A stretch of 64,000 bases of DNA from Rhodocyclus purpureus (GCF_016653115.1 NZ_NHRX01000032.1:45878-109877), one strand, 5' to 3'. Numbered from the stretch's first letter, positions 1 to 10,893 are shown. The notes: a model not told the origin generated them from the letters alone. Program-made: numbers and translations.

Positions 1-2
1 TC

Positions 3-1301
3 AGCGTCGCCGGGCTGGAACATCCGCACAAGCTGCGGAGTGACCTGTTCAATACGCTCAACAACCGCGCCAAGGTCAGCGCCAACCTGCTGAGCGATAC
101 GGATGTCGAAGAGGCACGCATCGACGGCAAGTCGGTGCTCGTCGTACGCATCCCTGCCGCCACGCGCAAGCAGCGGCCAGTGTTCCTGAACGGACAGCCC
201 CTGGGTAATACTTGGCGGCGCCTGAACGATGGCGACCGCCAGTGCGACGACGAAACGGTCAAGCGCATGCTCGCCGAGCAGCTTGAGGACAGTCGCGACA
301 CGCGCATCCTGACCGGATTCGGTATTCAGGATCTCGATGGCGACAGCCTGCACGCCTATCGCAATGCCTTTGCCGTCCATCGCCCGGGGCACCCGTGGAT
401 TGCCCTGGATGATGCGACCTTCCTCAAGATGATCGGCGGCTGGCGCGAGGATCGTAGCTCCGGTGAGGCCGGGCTGACCGCAGCCGGCTTGCTGATGTTC
501 GGGCAATGGCCGGCGCTTCCCGAAGCGTTTCCGCTGTATTTCCTCGATTACCAGGAGCGTCCGGCCGACCCGGAGTCGACGACACGCTGGCTGGACCGGG
601 TGGTTCCCGACGGTTCGTGGTCGGGCAATGTCTACGATTTCTTCCGCAAGGTGATCCGCAAGCTGACAGCCGACCTGAAAGTGCCGTTCGTGCTCAAGGA
701 CAACGTGCGCGTCGAGGATACGCCGGTGCATCAGGCCTTGCGCGAGGCGATGGTCAATTGCCTGATTCATGCCGATTACACGGACCGGGCCTCGGTCCTG
801 GTGGTGAAGTCTCCGTCCGGCTTCAGTTTTCGCAATCCCGGCGCCATGCGCCTGCCGCTTGCCCAGGTCCTACAGGGCGGTGCCAGCGATTGCCGTAACC
901 GGACACTGCACCAGATGTTCCTGTTCATCAACCTGGGGGAACGAGCCGGGTCGGGCCTGCCGAAGATACGCTCGTGCTGGGAAGCCGAGGGGCACGGACT
1001 GCGCCTGTACGACAGCTTCGAACCCTTCGACCACACGGTGCTGGAGATGAACTGGTCGGCTGCATCTCTACCGAAGGATCGCGAAACGCCGGGGAAAACG
1101 CCGGGGAAAACGCCGGGAAAAACCCCGGAAAGAATCCTTGAGGTACTGAAGGCGGAACCCGGGGTATCCATCCCCGAGCTTGCCCTGCGCCTGGGCAAGT
1201 CGGACAGTGCCATTGAACGAGCCATCCGCAAACTCCGTGAGGCCGGTCGACTGCGTAGACGGGGGCCCGCCAAAGGCGGCAGCTGGGAGCTTGTCGAATG
1301 A
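3..1301 (+). CDS. AlbA_2/HATPase_c_4 ATP-binding regulator with C-terminal winged helix (5' end outside window)
   Basis: The reading frame is open from base 3, so the gene begins before the window; 432 codons are visible. The central part has a GHKL-like ATP-binding site: an N-box REAMVNCLIH, then FRNPGAM and ERAGSGLPKI, as in the HATPase_c_4 domain that follows AlbA_2 (old name AAA_4). Next comes a low-complexity linker with GKTP repeated three times (DNA about 1086-1128). The gene ends in a helix-turn-helix of about 60 residues (LALRLGKSDSAIERAIRKL). Family members are poorly characterised DNA/RNA-binding proteins, often found in type I restriction-modification loci. That fits here, because the stop codon overlaps the start of an hsdR-like fragment (ATGA at 1298-1301). 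Its exact role is unknown. Confidence 0.85.
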   Translation, partial: SVAGLEHPHKLRSDLFNTLNNRAKVSANLLSDTDVEEARIDGKSVLVVRIPAATRKQRPVFLNGQPLGNTWRRLNDGDRQCDDETVKRMLAEQLEDSRDTRILTGFGIQDLDGDSLHAYRNAFAVHRPGHPWIALDDATFLKMIGGWREDRSSGEAGLTAAGLLMFGQWPALPEAFPLYFLDYQERPADPESTTRWLDRVVPDGSWSGNVYDFFRKVIRKLTADLKVPFVLKDNVRVEDTPVHQALREAMVNCLIHADYTDRASVLVVKSPSGFSFRNPGAMRLPLAQVLQGGASDCRNRTLHQMFLFINLGERAGSGLPKIRSCWEAEGHGLRLYDSFEPFDHTVLEMNWSAASLPKDRETPGKTPGKTPGKTPERILEVLKAEPGVSIPELALRLGKSDSAIERAIRKLREAGRLRRRGPAKGGSWELVE

Positions 1302-1351
1302 CCGAAAGCCAACCCGAACGGGAAGCCGTCTCCTGGCTGACCGAGGTCGGC
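1298..1351 (+). pseudogene. hsdR: Type I restriction subunit R (HsdR) N-terminal fragment, cut by IS21-type element
   Basis: An ATG overlapping the upstream stop (ATGA) opens a frame reading MTESQPEREAVSWLTEVG. After these 18 codons the sequence changes to an IS21-type end starting TGTCAGCGACC at 1352. The peptide resembles the usual start of HsdR proteins (MTE-x-x-x-E-x-x-x-x-W-L-x-E-x-G). Translational coupling to an AlbA/HATPase gene is also common in type I loci. The rest of hsdR is absent from the window. The assignment rests on 18 residues plus context, so it is probable rather than proven. Confidence 0.55.
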
Positions 1352-1663
1352 TGTCAGCGACCGCCATATAGTCTCCACTTTGTGATCGGCGTAATGGAGC
1401 CAGCGCCCGAGGAAAAGTAGGCAATGGGCATTTCGGACTTTGCAACGAGCATTCGGTAGCCTCGGCGTTTTTTTGCCGTGGGACCGATGGCCAGGAGGAA
1501 GTTCGACATGGACCACTACCGACAGGCCCTGATGCGCATGCGTCAGGGTGATTCAGATCGCGACATTGCCAAGAGCCGCCTGATGGGGCGGCGCACCGCG
1601 GCCGCCCTGCGCGCTGGCACGGGCGCAGGGCTGGCAGTTCCGAAGCGCGCGCACGACGGCTGA
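1352..1663 (+). mobile_element. IS21-family remnant (left end plus start of istA)
   Basis: The left terminus begins TGTCAGCGACCGCCATATAG, followed by about 135 noncoding bases and then the first codons of an istA-like transposase. Nothing of the remaining istA, of istB or of the right end is visible; the sequence runs into worn CRISPR repeats at 1668. The insertion broke the hsdR-like frame at 1351, and a later deletion probably joined the element to the distal end of the array. Confidence 0.65.
1487..1663 (+). pseudogene. istA: IstA transposase fragment (IS21 family), N-terminus only
   Basis: From ATG 1487 the frame reads MARRKFDMDHY, then RMRQGDSDRDIAKSRLMGRR, the typical N-terminal helix-turn-helix of IS21-family IstA. 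Around 1610 the family-like continuation (ALARAQGW) moves to another frame, which indicates a small deletion. The original frame ends at 1663, far short of the roughly 500 residues of a full transposase. No catalytic DDE domain remains. The N-terminus is clear; the gene cannot be functional. Confidence 0.75.
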
Positions 1664-1667
1664 CCTC

Positions 1668-1757
1668 CGGTTCATCCCCGCGGGTGCAGGGAACGCTGCA
1701 TCTGATCGACGCGACACTCGAAGACGCTCGGTTCATCCCCGCGTGTGCGGGGAGCGC
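1668..1757 (-). CRISPR. Two degenerate leader-distal CRISPR repeats and one 32-nt spacer
   Basis: Repeat-like units lie at 1668-1696 (one internal G replaced by A) and 1729-1757 (two changes). They are separated by a 32-base spacer, so the 61-base period of the main array is kept. Decay of the oldest, leader-distal repeats is usual. About 400 bases of unrelated DNA separate these units from the intact array starting at 2162. Confidence 0.85.
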
Positions 1758-1969
1758 GCGGAGTCTCGATTCGATCGTGGCCTACAAGCGCATCGATGGG
1801 GATCAATGCGGGGAAGCGCAGCCGTCTGTTGGCGCTGGTGTCGCTGGTCATCAAGACCGAGTAAGAGAGCAGGCGGTAGCCAATGCTGCGCTTTCGCGCC
1901 CCCTGACCAAAACGTCCGAAACGATCCGCCTATGTTTTTCATTCTACTGCATCCCACGGGAGATGCTCC
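1758..1969. other. Non-repeat insert in the array; possible tail of a phage gene
   Basis: After the worn repeat at 1729-1757 the periodicity stops. One frame on the plus strand ends LLALVSLVIKTE at a TAA (1862-1864) and could be the end of a gene preceding the gpG-like fragment that starts at 1970. A stretch at 1807-1819 (TGCGGGGAAGCGC) resembles the end of a repeat with one extra base. I recognise nothing else here. Confidence 0.35.
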
Positions 1970-2161
1970 GTGACAACCTTCACTGTCGAAGTCAAAGACC
2001 AGGAAGTCCTCGCCAAGCTGCGCGGCCTGGTCGCCAAGGTCGGCAAGCCGCAGCCGGTCCTGCAGGCGATCGGCGAGGACATCATGGAGCGCGCCAAAGA
2101 GCGCTTCGGCACCGCGGCCGGCCCGGACGGCGCACGCTGGGCGCCGAATGCACGCACGACG
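1970..2161 (+). pseudogene. Mu gpG-like phage virion morphogenesis protein, 5' fragment
   Basis: A GTG with a good upstream GGGAGATG opens a frame starting MTTFTVEVKDQEVLAKL and continuing through ERAKERFGTAAGPDGARWAP. The end of that motif (R-F-x-T-x-x-G-P-D-G-x-x-W-x-P) is the hallmark of Mu gpG-type virion morphogenesis proteins of Mu-like phages. After about 64 codons the frame runs straight into a CRISPR repeat at 2162, so roughly the last half of the usual protein is missing. The fragment sits inside the leader-distal part of the array. Family recognition is fairly firm; how it got there is inference. Confidence 0.7.
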
Positions 2162-5100
2162 CGTTTCATCCCCGCGGTTGCGGGGAACGCCCGGTTCTCG
2201 ACAAGCGCGAGCTGCTCGACTACGGTTCATCCCCGCGGGTGCGGGGAACGCCGCGCGGCCTCTTTCGGTGTCGTGCCGTCGTACGGTTCATCCCCGCGGG
2301 TGCGGGGAACGCGTATTGGCCGCGCACCACGCATCGATGCGGCCCGGTTCATCCCCGCGGGTGCGGGGAACGCCCCATCGCGCGGGCCATTTTGACAAGC
2401 TGGGCCGGTTCATCCCCGCGGGTGCGGGGAACGCGCCGAGCGTGGGGGCGCGAGCAAAAAGAGTTGCGGTTCATCCCCGCGGGTGCGGGGAACGCTGCTG
2501 TGCCGCCTTGACGGCCAGCTCAGCGATCGGTTCATCCCCGCGGGTGCGGGGAACGCGTCAGAGAACAGCTTTGCCGGCTTCACGGGTCCGGTTCATCCCC
2601 GCGGGTGCGGGGAACGCTTCGCTGGCGTCAGGTTCGCGCTTGCCTTCGCCGGTTCATCCCCGCGGGTGCGGGGAACGCGATTCGACCGCCTCTTCGAGGA
2701 TGATCCCGTCCGGTTCATCCCCGCGGGTGCGGGGAACGCTCGCCAAAGAATGCGAAGTTGGCGAGAGCACCCGGTTCATCCCCGCGGGTGCGGGGAACGC
2801 ACGTCGCCGAGTCGGCGACCTGCCAGCAGGATCGGTTCATCCCCGCGGGTGCGGGGAACGCATTTGCAGGCCGCGCTCGCCGCCGCCCAGGCCCGGTTCA
2901 TCCCCGCGGGTGCGGGGAACGCTAGAGCGAATCGGCGCAAGCGCCGACCGGGTGCGGTTCATCCCCGCGGGTGCGGGGAACGCGGCTAGTGCTCAGACGG
3001 TGAATTTCTACTCGACGGTTCATCCCCGCGGGTGCGGGGAACGCTAGCTGTTGAGGTTTTCGCCGTGCGCCGTGGTCGGTTCATCCCCGCGGGTGCGGGG
3101 AACGCATTGCGATGACTGCGCCGTCGTCCGATACGGGCGGTTCATCCCCGCGGGTGCGGGGAACGCAGACGCGGGATATCTGGAAGCTATCAAATATACG
3201 GTTCATCCCCGCGGGTGCGGGGAACGCTCGCCGGCAATGGGGGCCAGAATTCGATCATGCGGTTCATCCCCGCGGGTGCGGGGAACGCTTTCGTCATGGT
3301 TTCCGCGATAGTCGCCGTCCCGGTTCATCCCCGCGGGTGCGGGGAACGCGCGGCGGCGGTAATCCTGGCTTTCATGGTTTCCGGTTCATCCCCGCGGGTG
3401 CGGGGAACGCAGCCCGATCGCGGTGCGCGTCTTGCCGGTGCCCGGTTCATCCCCGCGGGTGCGGGGAACGCTACCGCCTGCTCGAGCGCCGTTCCATCGT
3501 TCGCGGTTCATCCCCGCGGGTGCGGGGAACGCTCAGTAGCGACGATGGCCCCCATCAAGATCGTCGGTTCATCCCCGCGGGTGCGGGGAACGCCGATTTG
3601 TATAAGCCGGTTTTAATATCGGGTGCGGTTCATCCCCGCGGGTGCGGGGAACGCAAGGGGCAGGCGCCGTGGAACAAGGGCAAGCCCGGTTCATCCCCGC
3701 GGGTGCGGGGAACGCGCGAGCCCTAGGCGCAGCTCGGATTAACCGATCGGTTCATCCCCGCGGGTGCGGGGAACGCTCGACCTGGTGCGGCGTGATCGCG
3801 CGCACTTTCGGTTCATCCCCGCGGGTGCGGGGAACGCGTGTTCGCCGGCGCCGCCCACGGCCTGTATGGCGGTTCATCCCCGCGGGTGCGGGGAACGCTT
3901 GCTCCTCCGCCAGCCTGGCAGCCGCCATCTCGGTTCATCCCCGCGGGTGCGGGGAACGCGTGCCTGCACCGAATCCGAACATGGTCGTTTCCGGTTCATC
4001 CCCGCGGGTGCGGGGAACGCAGAGGACGCCCCGCACTGCATTGGGCCGCTGCCGGTTCATCCCCGCGGGTGCGGGGAACGCGCGATCGCCTCGGCCGCGT
4101 CCATCGCCTCCGCCGGTTCATCCCCGCGGGTGCGGGGAACGCGAGCCGAACCAGAACGCGAGCGCGACGATGCCCGGTTCATCCCCGCGGGTGCGGGGAA
4201 CGCCTGATCGAGCTCTCGATGGACTCGACCGAGCGCGGTTCATCCCCGCGGGTGCGGGGAACGCCATCGGATCCTTGCCGCCCGGGTCGAAGCCGACGGT
4301 TCATCCCCGCGGGTGCGGGGAACGCGTGTGGCGGTTCTGTTATTCAAGGCTCTATGGCGGTTCATCCCCGCGGGTGCGGGGAACGCGAAGGCTATATCCA
4401 TGACGCCGTGTGAGGCGCCGGTTCATCCCCGCGGGTGCGGGGAACGCTACCGACGGAGACGCACAACCACCGCCGCCAACGGTTCATCCCCGCGGGTGCG
4501 GGGAACGCGGCAATAGTGCGAAGGCCCGCAAGCTCCCGCACGGTTCATCCCCGCGGGTGCGGGGAACGCCGCAGCGTCCAAGGTCTTAAACACACGCGGG
4601 TCGGTTCATCCCCGCGGGTGCGGGGAACGCCAGGGCGCCGTGACTGACATGATGAAGCACGCCGGTTCATCCCCGCGGGTGCGGGGAACGCCGCACGCTC
4701 ATGGTCTCGCCGTAGTGGTCCGGCGGTTCATCCCCGCGGGTGCGGGGAACGCATGCCTATGCGAACCGGAAACCGTGAAATGTGCGGTTCATCCCCGCGG
4801 GTGCGGGGAACGCTAAGCCGAAGCAGACGCATTAACAGAAAATCCTGGTTCATCCCCGCGGGTGCGGGGAACGCGTCGATTGGCATGATTCGATCGTTCG
4901 AGGTGACGGTTCATCCCCGCGGGTGCGGGGAACGCCGCATGGCGATCCTGTCGATACTCAAGAACGCCGGTTCATCCCCGCGGGTGCGGGGAACGCGAAT
5001 TCGCCCCGCTTCTCATCGCGCCTAAACTCGGTTCATCCCCGCGGGTGCGGGGAACGCTCCGTCCGGCAAGCTGCTGGACTGGCTGATCGCGGTTCATCCC

Positions 5101-7010
5101 CGCGGGTGCGGGGAACGCACCTCGCAACGGCCGGCGAGCATCGACAAAGACGGTTCATCCCCGCGGGTGCGGGGAACGCCGATCTGTCCGGCCTCGCGCC
5201 CGGCAGTGCGCCGGTTCATCCCCGCGGGTGCGGGGAACGCGCGCCGCCCTCCTGGTACATCTGCATCGCCAGCGGTTCATCCCCGCGGGTGCGGGGAACG
5301 CAAGACGACGGACGGCAGATACGAGATTTGGTACGGTTCATCCCCGCGGGTGCGGGGAACGCTGACCTACCAGGCGCCAAGCCTCTCCATATCTCGGTTC
5401 ATCCCCGCGGGTGCGGGGAACGCACTTATGAAAGGATGCAAAATGCGTGTTACTGCGGTTCATCCCCGCGGGTGCGGGGAACGCACTGACTCGAAAATCC
5501 CTGAGTCTCATCGAATCGGTTCATCCCCGCGGGTGCGGGGAACGCCTCGAGATAAGCGCGCGCTCCGTGAGTTGTTCCGGTTCATCCCCGCGGGTGCGGG
5601 GAACGCGTGCGCCCACGCCTGTCCCATCGCCTGGTCGGCGGTTCATCCCCGCGGGTGCGGGGAACGCTGACAGGCCATCGTTGGCGTCGTTTCCGTTGCC
5701 GGTTCATCCCCGCGGGTGCGGGGAACGCTGTCGCTGCCACTGCCGCACCCGTCGAACTCGCGGTTCATCCCCGCGGGTGCGGGGAACGCCTACGAACGGA
5801 GCGGTTCTTCCGGTAGGATCGCGGTTCATCCCCGCGGGTGCGGGGAACGCCGGTTGTCGATGTCGGCCTGGTCACGCAGGATCGGTTCATCCCCGCGGGT
5901 GCGGGGAACGCGTTTGCGAAGCATGAGCTGAAGGCTCGCAATTACGGTTCATCCCCGCGGGTGCGGGGAACGCCTGGCGAATCAGCAAATCGCTGGTCTT
6001 GGGCTCGGTTCATCCCCGCGGGTGCGGGGAACGCGCGCCGGACCTCGATTCCGTCATCGCGCAACGCGGTTCATCCCCGCGGGTGCGGGGAACGCCAGAT
6101 CGTGCTACGCCGCGCGCGCCTGCCCGACGGTTCATCCCCGCGGGTGCGGGGAACGCCGACGCGGCAGCGGCCCGCGATGGTCGGTTTGCGGTTCATCCCC
6201 GCGGGTGCGGGGAACGCAACTGGCGCACTCTTGATATATGGCTGATTATCGGTTCATCCCCGCGGGTGCGGGGAACGCTACCCAACTCGCCCCAGCCGCG
6301 CTTAAACAGCCGGTTCATCCCCGCGGGTGCGGGGAACGCCGTCACCAGCAGCGCGCGGTCGCGTGCGCCGGCGGTTCATCCCCGCGGGTGCGGGGAACGC
6401 TGCGTGATGCTCATGGTTGTTGTCTCCCCAGACGGTTCATCCCCGCGGGTGCGGGGAACGCGGTTTTTATGCAATAACCTCTGCTAATACCAATGGTTCA
6501 TCCCCGCGGGTGCGGGGAACGCAGAGGCAGGACAAATTTCGACGATCTGGCGTGCGGTTCATCCCCGCGGGTGCGGGGAACGCGTCTGCTGAAAACTCGA
6601 AATCTGTTGCGACACCGGTTCATCCCCGCGGGTGCGGGGAACGCACACGGGCATCGCCCTGCCGCCAGATCCTGCCCGGTTCATCCCCGCGGGTGCGGGG
6701 AACGCTTACCGCCAGGGGCGTAGTGGAAGCCGCCGATCGGTTCATCCCCGCGGGTGCGGGGAACGCGCGCCATTGGGAACGCCGGGAAGGCCAAAAGGCG
6801 GTTCATCCCCGCGGGTGCGGGGAACGCTAATGCGCCACCACGTCCCCGGTAATGTGGGACGGTTCATCCCCGCGGGTGCGGGGAACGCCTGGCCCGGATT
6901 GATTGGGCCAACCGCATGAACGGTTCATCCCCGCGGGTGCGGGGAACGCGCAGCCGTAGCCGACCCCACGTTGGCCGCCTGCGGTTCATCCCCGCGGGTG
7001 CGGGGAACGC
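2162..7010 (-). CRISPR. Type I-E CRISPR array, 80 repeats and 79 spacers, transcribed leftward
   Basis: Stepping through the sequence gives repeat starts every 61 bases from 2162 to 6982: 29-base repeats with 32-base spacers, except one 33-base spacer at 5912-5944. On the minus strand the repeat starts GCGTTCCCCGC and ends GCGGGGATGAACCG, the classic I-E hairpin repeat, so crRNAs are made from the minus strand and the leader is at the right. The repeats I read are identical except 4846 and 6494 (first plus-strand base T) and the oldest one at 2162 (two changes). I saw no duplicated spacers by eye. Long plus-strand reading frames here arise from the repeats and are not genes. Confidence 0.99.
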
Positions 7011-7099
7011 ACTTCTTCCATCTCCATGAAAAACATGGAAATTCTTCGAGCCTCAAAAAATACCAACCAAAGCCGATGACGAGGTAATTTTCCGGATTC
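7011..7099 (-). promoter_or_regulatory. CRISPR leader
   Basis: The 89 bases between the cas2 stop and the newest repeat are clearly more AT-rich than their surroundings, as expected for an I-E leader carrying the pre-crRNA promoter and adaptation signals. A 17-base inverted repeat, TCCATG-AAAAA-CATGGA, lies at 7023-7039, 12 bases from the first repeat. I could not identify a convincing IHF site by eye. Confidence 0.8.
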
Positions 7100-8300
<1,201 letters not shown>

Positions 8301-8345
8301 GAGGTTTCGCTCTGATTTATCGCCGCACCGAGGTCGCCGGCGGAA

Positions 8346-9068
8346 TCATCCGGGCCGACGCACGAGCAGCAGACCGCAGCCGAAGGCTTTCGCCGGACCG
8401 ATGCCCTTGCGTAGCGCCAGTGAAAATTTTTCGGCGTCGGTCACGGTCAGTTCGCCACGAAAATCGACGGTACTGAAGCGCAGTTCGGCTTTCTTTTTGG
8501 CGCCGTGCTGCTCATAGGCCTCGACCAGCAGCGTCGGTGCGTCGACCGCGAAGCCGTGCTTTTCCGCTCGCTGCGCCAGCCAGTCGGCGCAGGTCTCGTG
8601 CACCAGGTCGTAGAGTGCGGGAGGTGGGTCGGCGTCGCCTGCCGCCGTGCGTCGATCGGCAGTCCACTCGTTCCAGTTGGCGAGTCCGCGCTCGGCGAGC
8701 ATGCGCTTCTTGGCGTCCATCACCACGTCGTGCCGCGTGCGTTTCTGCTCGATCATGCGGTTGACGACCGGGTTGGCGCGCAACTCGAAGCTGAGACGCG
8801 CACCGGCAGGAACTTGTGGCGAGTATTCGCGACTCTGGACTCGCCAGGCGCCGACAGGGGCTGTCGGCGGGCGCGCGGAGACGACGTAGAACTTCGGGCC
8901 CCCATCGAGATCGCGGCGCCGGAAGAGGAAGTCGCGCGGACTTCCCCGCTCGGCGGGAAAGAAGCGCCATAGCCACTGGTGTTCGGCATACGGTCCGCCC
9001 ATCCACTCGTGGGCGGCTTGGCGCTCCTCTCCGGGAATCGGTTCGATCAGATTGAAGTACATGCTCAC
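8346..9068 (-). CDS. cas6e: Cas6e/CasE crRNA endoribonuclease
   Basis: This protein cuts the pre-crRNA at the base of the repeat hairpin and stays bound to the 3' end within Cascade. The 240-residue product has the RAMP fold signals: YAEHQWLWRFFP, in which H30 aligns with the catalytic His20 of E. coli CasE; DFLFRR; the ELRANPV segment; and the glycine-rich end GIGPAKAFGCGLLLV. The ATG overlaps the cas5e stop by four bases. It is somewhat longer than E. coli CasE (199 residues), mainly in the middle. Confidence 0.96.
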   Translation of the reverse strand: MSMYFNLIEPIPGEERQAAHEWMGGPYAEHQWLWRFFPAERGSPRDFLFRRRDLDGGPKFYVVSARPPTAPVGAWRVQSREYSPQVPAGARLSFELRANPVVNRMIEQKRTRHDVVMDAKKRMLAERGLANWNEWTADRRTAAGDADPPPALYDLVHETCADWLAQRAEKHGFAVDAPTLLVEAYEQHGAKKKAELRFSTVDFRGELTVTDAEKFSLALRKGIGPAKAFGCGLLLVRRPG

Positions 9069-9823
9069 ACCTCCTCACGCAACAGCGCGACGTGTTCGGT
9101 CCGGTCGGTGAATTGCCAGCCTCGACGTCGCAACAGACGATCCTTGCGCCGGGGGGAAAGATGCGCTGTCGCTCCGGATTCGATTCCATCGCCCCAGATC
9201 AGGCGAACGATGTCGCGTTCGTCCTCAAGCGGCGCATTGCCCCACCTGTCCGCGTGCTGCGCGCGTTCGCTGCGTAGCGCTGCTCGATAGAATTCCATCG
9301 CTGCCAAGGCGTTGTCGTCAACGCTCAGCAAGGGGTGCAGCGGCGCCGCCGGCGGGCAGGACTTGCGTCCGAGGTAGAGGACGAAACGGGGCTTGCGCAG
9401 CGCTTGGGCCAGGTCTTCGAGCGGATGCGGTGCGCCAGCCCGCGCCTGCACGGCGACGAGACAGGCGGCATCCTGCCGGTAGTCGCGCGTCGACAGGATC
9501 GTGTTCAGCTTTTCTTTCGGCAGATTGAGTTCGTCGCGCCGGGTCGCGCGCGGTCGCTTTTTGAGGTCGGATTCGCTCGGAACCTGGGCCGTGTGGTAGT
9601 CACGCAGCAGCGTTCCAGCCGACTGGAGACCGACCGCAAAACTGTATCCATCGCGCAGGGCGGCGTGCGCCGCTTCGTCTTCGCGACGAACCCCCAAGGC
9701 GGCGCCGAGCAAGCCGACCAGTGCCGACTCGCCAGGGTAGTCGTAGCTGGGGCGATATTCGCCGACCGCCGTATCGCCCCAGGACGCCAGCGGCGCCTGA
9801 AGTTGAAAGACCAGAAAGGTCAT
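9065..9823 (-). CDS. cas5e: Cas5e/CasD Cascade subunit
   Basis: Cas5e binds the 5' handle of the crRNA in Cascade. From ATG 9823 the protein (252 residues) starts MTFLVFQLQAPLASWGD, the standard opening of the family, followed by PGESALVGLLGAALGV and YHTAQVP. An earlier ATG 29 codons upstream was rejected because it reaches into cas7e and adds non-family sequence. The gene is 5 bases after cas7e and overlaps cas6e by four bases, consistent with one transcript. Confidence 0.96.
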   Translation of the reverse strand: MTFLVFQLQAPLASWGDTAVGEYRPSYDYPGESALVGLLGAALGVRREDEAAHAALRDGYSFAVGLQSAGTLLRDYHTAQVPSESDLKKRPRATRRDELNLPKEKLNTILSTRDYRQDAACLVAVQARAGAPHPLEDLAQALRKPRFVLYLGRKSCPPAAPLHPLLSVDDNALAAMEFYRAALRSERAQHADRWGNAPLEDERDIVRLIWGDGIESGATAHLSPRRKDRLLRRRGWQFTDRTEHVALLREEV

Positions 9824-9828
9824 TGCGC

Positions 9829-10893
9829 TCACCCTTGCACGAACGAGACCAGTTCGGACAGTGATCCCGTGCCATCCTCGACGTTGATTTCGTAACGGGC
9901 GTCGGCGCATTCGCCGTAGACCTTGTCGAAATTCTGCTGACGCTTGCGCAGCGCGACGACGGCCTTTTCCAGGATGTCTTCGTCTGCGTGGGGTTTCACC
10001 GGCTTGAGGAAAGCTTGTGCCAGCGAGCGCGGTTGCTGGTCGCCTTTTTCGGCCAGCACGTAGCTCGCGTAGGCGCGCGAGGCGTGACTGTTTTGCATCC
10101 CGGTCGGCGAGACTTTGGTCACGGCATGGATCAGCGCTGCCAGCGCCTTTTCGGTCAGTGCCTCGTCGCCGCCGAGGTTTTCCTTGAGCAGCTCGCGGTT
10201 GATGCAGACGTAGAGATAGAAGAGCCCGGCACCGAAGCTGCGCTCGCCGATGTGCGCGGCGCCCTTGTCTTCGAGGCCGCTGTTGAGATCGTCGACGGCG
10301 CTGAAGTAATCGTCCTCGACCGCGCTCTTGTGCACGGTGATCGCGTGCGCGACTTGAACGGCGGCTTCGACGTTGAACGCCGGGCTGTCGGCGAGCATGC
10401 GCCCGAACATGGCGATGTCGACCGAGCGACTCGGTTTGCGCAGCAGCGCCAGCTCGTCAGCGGTCGGCGCGCTCCCGCGCTCGGCGAGTTTCTTGACCAG
10501 ATCTGCGATCGCCGCGCGTTCTTCGGTGCTGAAGTGCGCCAGTTGCTCGATTTGCAGATCTTCGTTCTTGTCGGTCTTGCTGTCGGACTTCGATTTGCCG
10601 AACTGTCCGGCAATCGCTCGCGCCCACTCACGCGCGTTCTTTTCGGCGACACCGGCGTCCTTCAGCGACTGGTAGATTTCCTTGCCCATGTCCTTGGTCC
10701 GCGTACCGATGTAGCCCGACAGCGCGCTCGCAAAAACGTCGGAAGTTCTCCACGCGCGTTTCTGGCTTTGCGAAGAAATCCGCAGGCGCAGGGCGTCGCC
10801 CATCAGCGCGGTCTTCGGACGGCCGGTGTCGTCGCGGTTGAGGTTGGAGGGCGGATAGCTGGTCAGAACATGCAGTTGGACGAAGCGCGACAT
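9829..10893 (-). CDS. cas7e: Cas7e/CasC Cascade backbone subunit
   Basis: Six copies of this subunit form the Cascade backbone along the crRNA spacer. The 354-residue product begins MSRFVQLHVLTSYPPSNLNR and shows the family segments GRPKTALMGDALRLRISSQS, KRAWRTSD and KVSPTGMQNSHASRAYASYV. A strong AGGAG lies 7 bases before the ATG. It follows cse2 after about 47 bases. Nothing in it looks altered. Confidence 0.97.
   Translation of the reverse strand: MSRFVQLHVLTSYPPSNLNRDDTGRPKTALMGDALRLRISSQSQKRAWRTSDVFASALSGYIGTRTKDMGKEIYQSLKDAGVAEKNAREWARAIAGQFGKSKSDSKTDKNEDLQIEQLAHFSTEERAAIADLVKKLAERGSAPTADELALLRKPSRSVDIAMFGRMLADSPAFNVEAAVQVAHAITVHKSAVEDDYFSAVDDLNSGLEDKGAAHIGERSFGAGLFYLYVCINRELLKENLGGDEALTEKALAALIHAVTKVSPTGMQNSHASRAYASYVLAEKGDQQPRSLAQAFLKPVKPHADEDILEKAVVALRKRQQNFDKVYGECADARYEINVEDGTGSLSELVSFVQG

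Noticed and set aside
1684..6919. Many plus-strand ORFs of 60-300 codons with repeated RFIPAGAGNA / VHPRGCGER / GSSPRVRGT peptides
   Set aside because: These are the three frames of the CRISPR repeat read through stop-free spacers; they are not proteins.
2162..7010. Self-targeting spacers against genes in this window
   Set aside because: I saw no spacer matching window sequence by eye, but an exhaustive comparison of 79 spacers on both strands needs a computed alignment.
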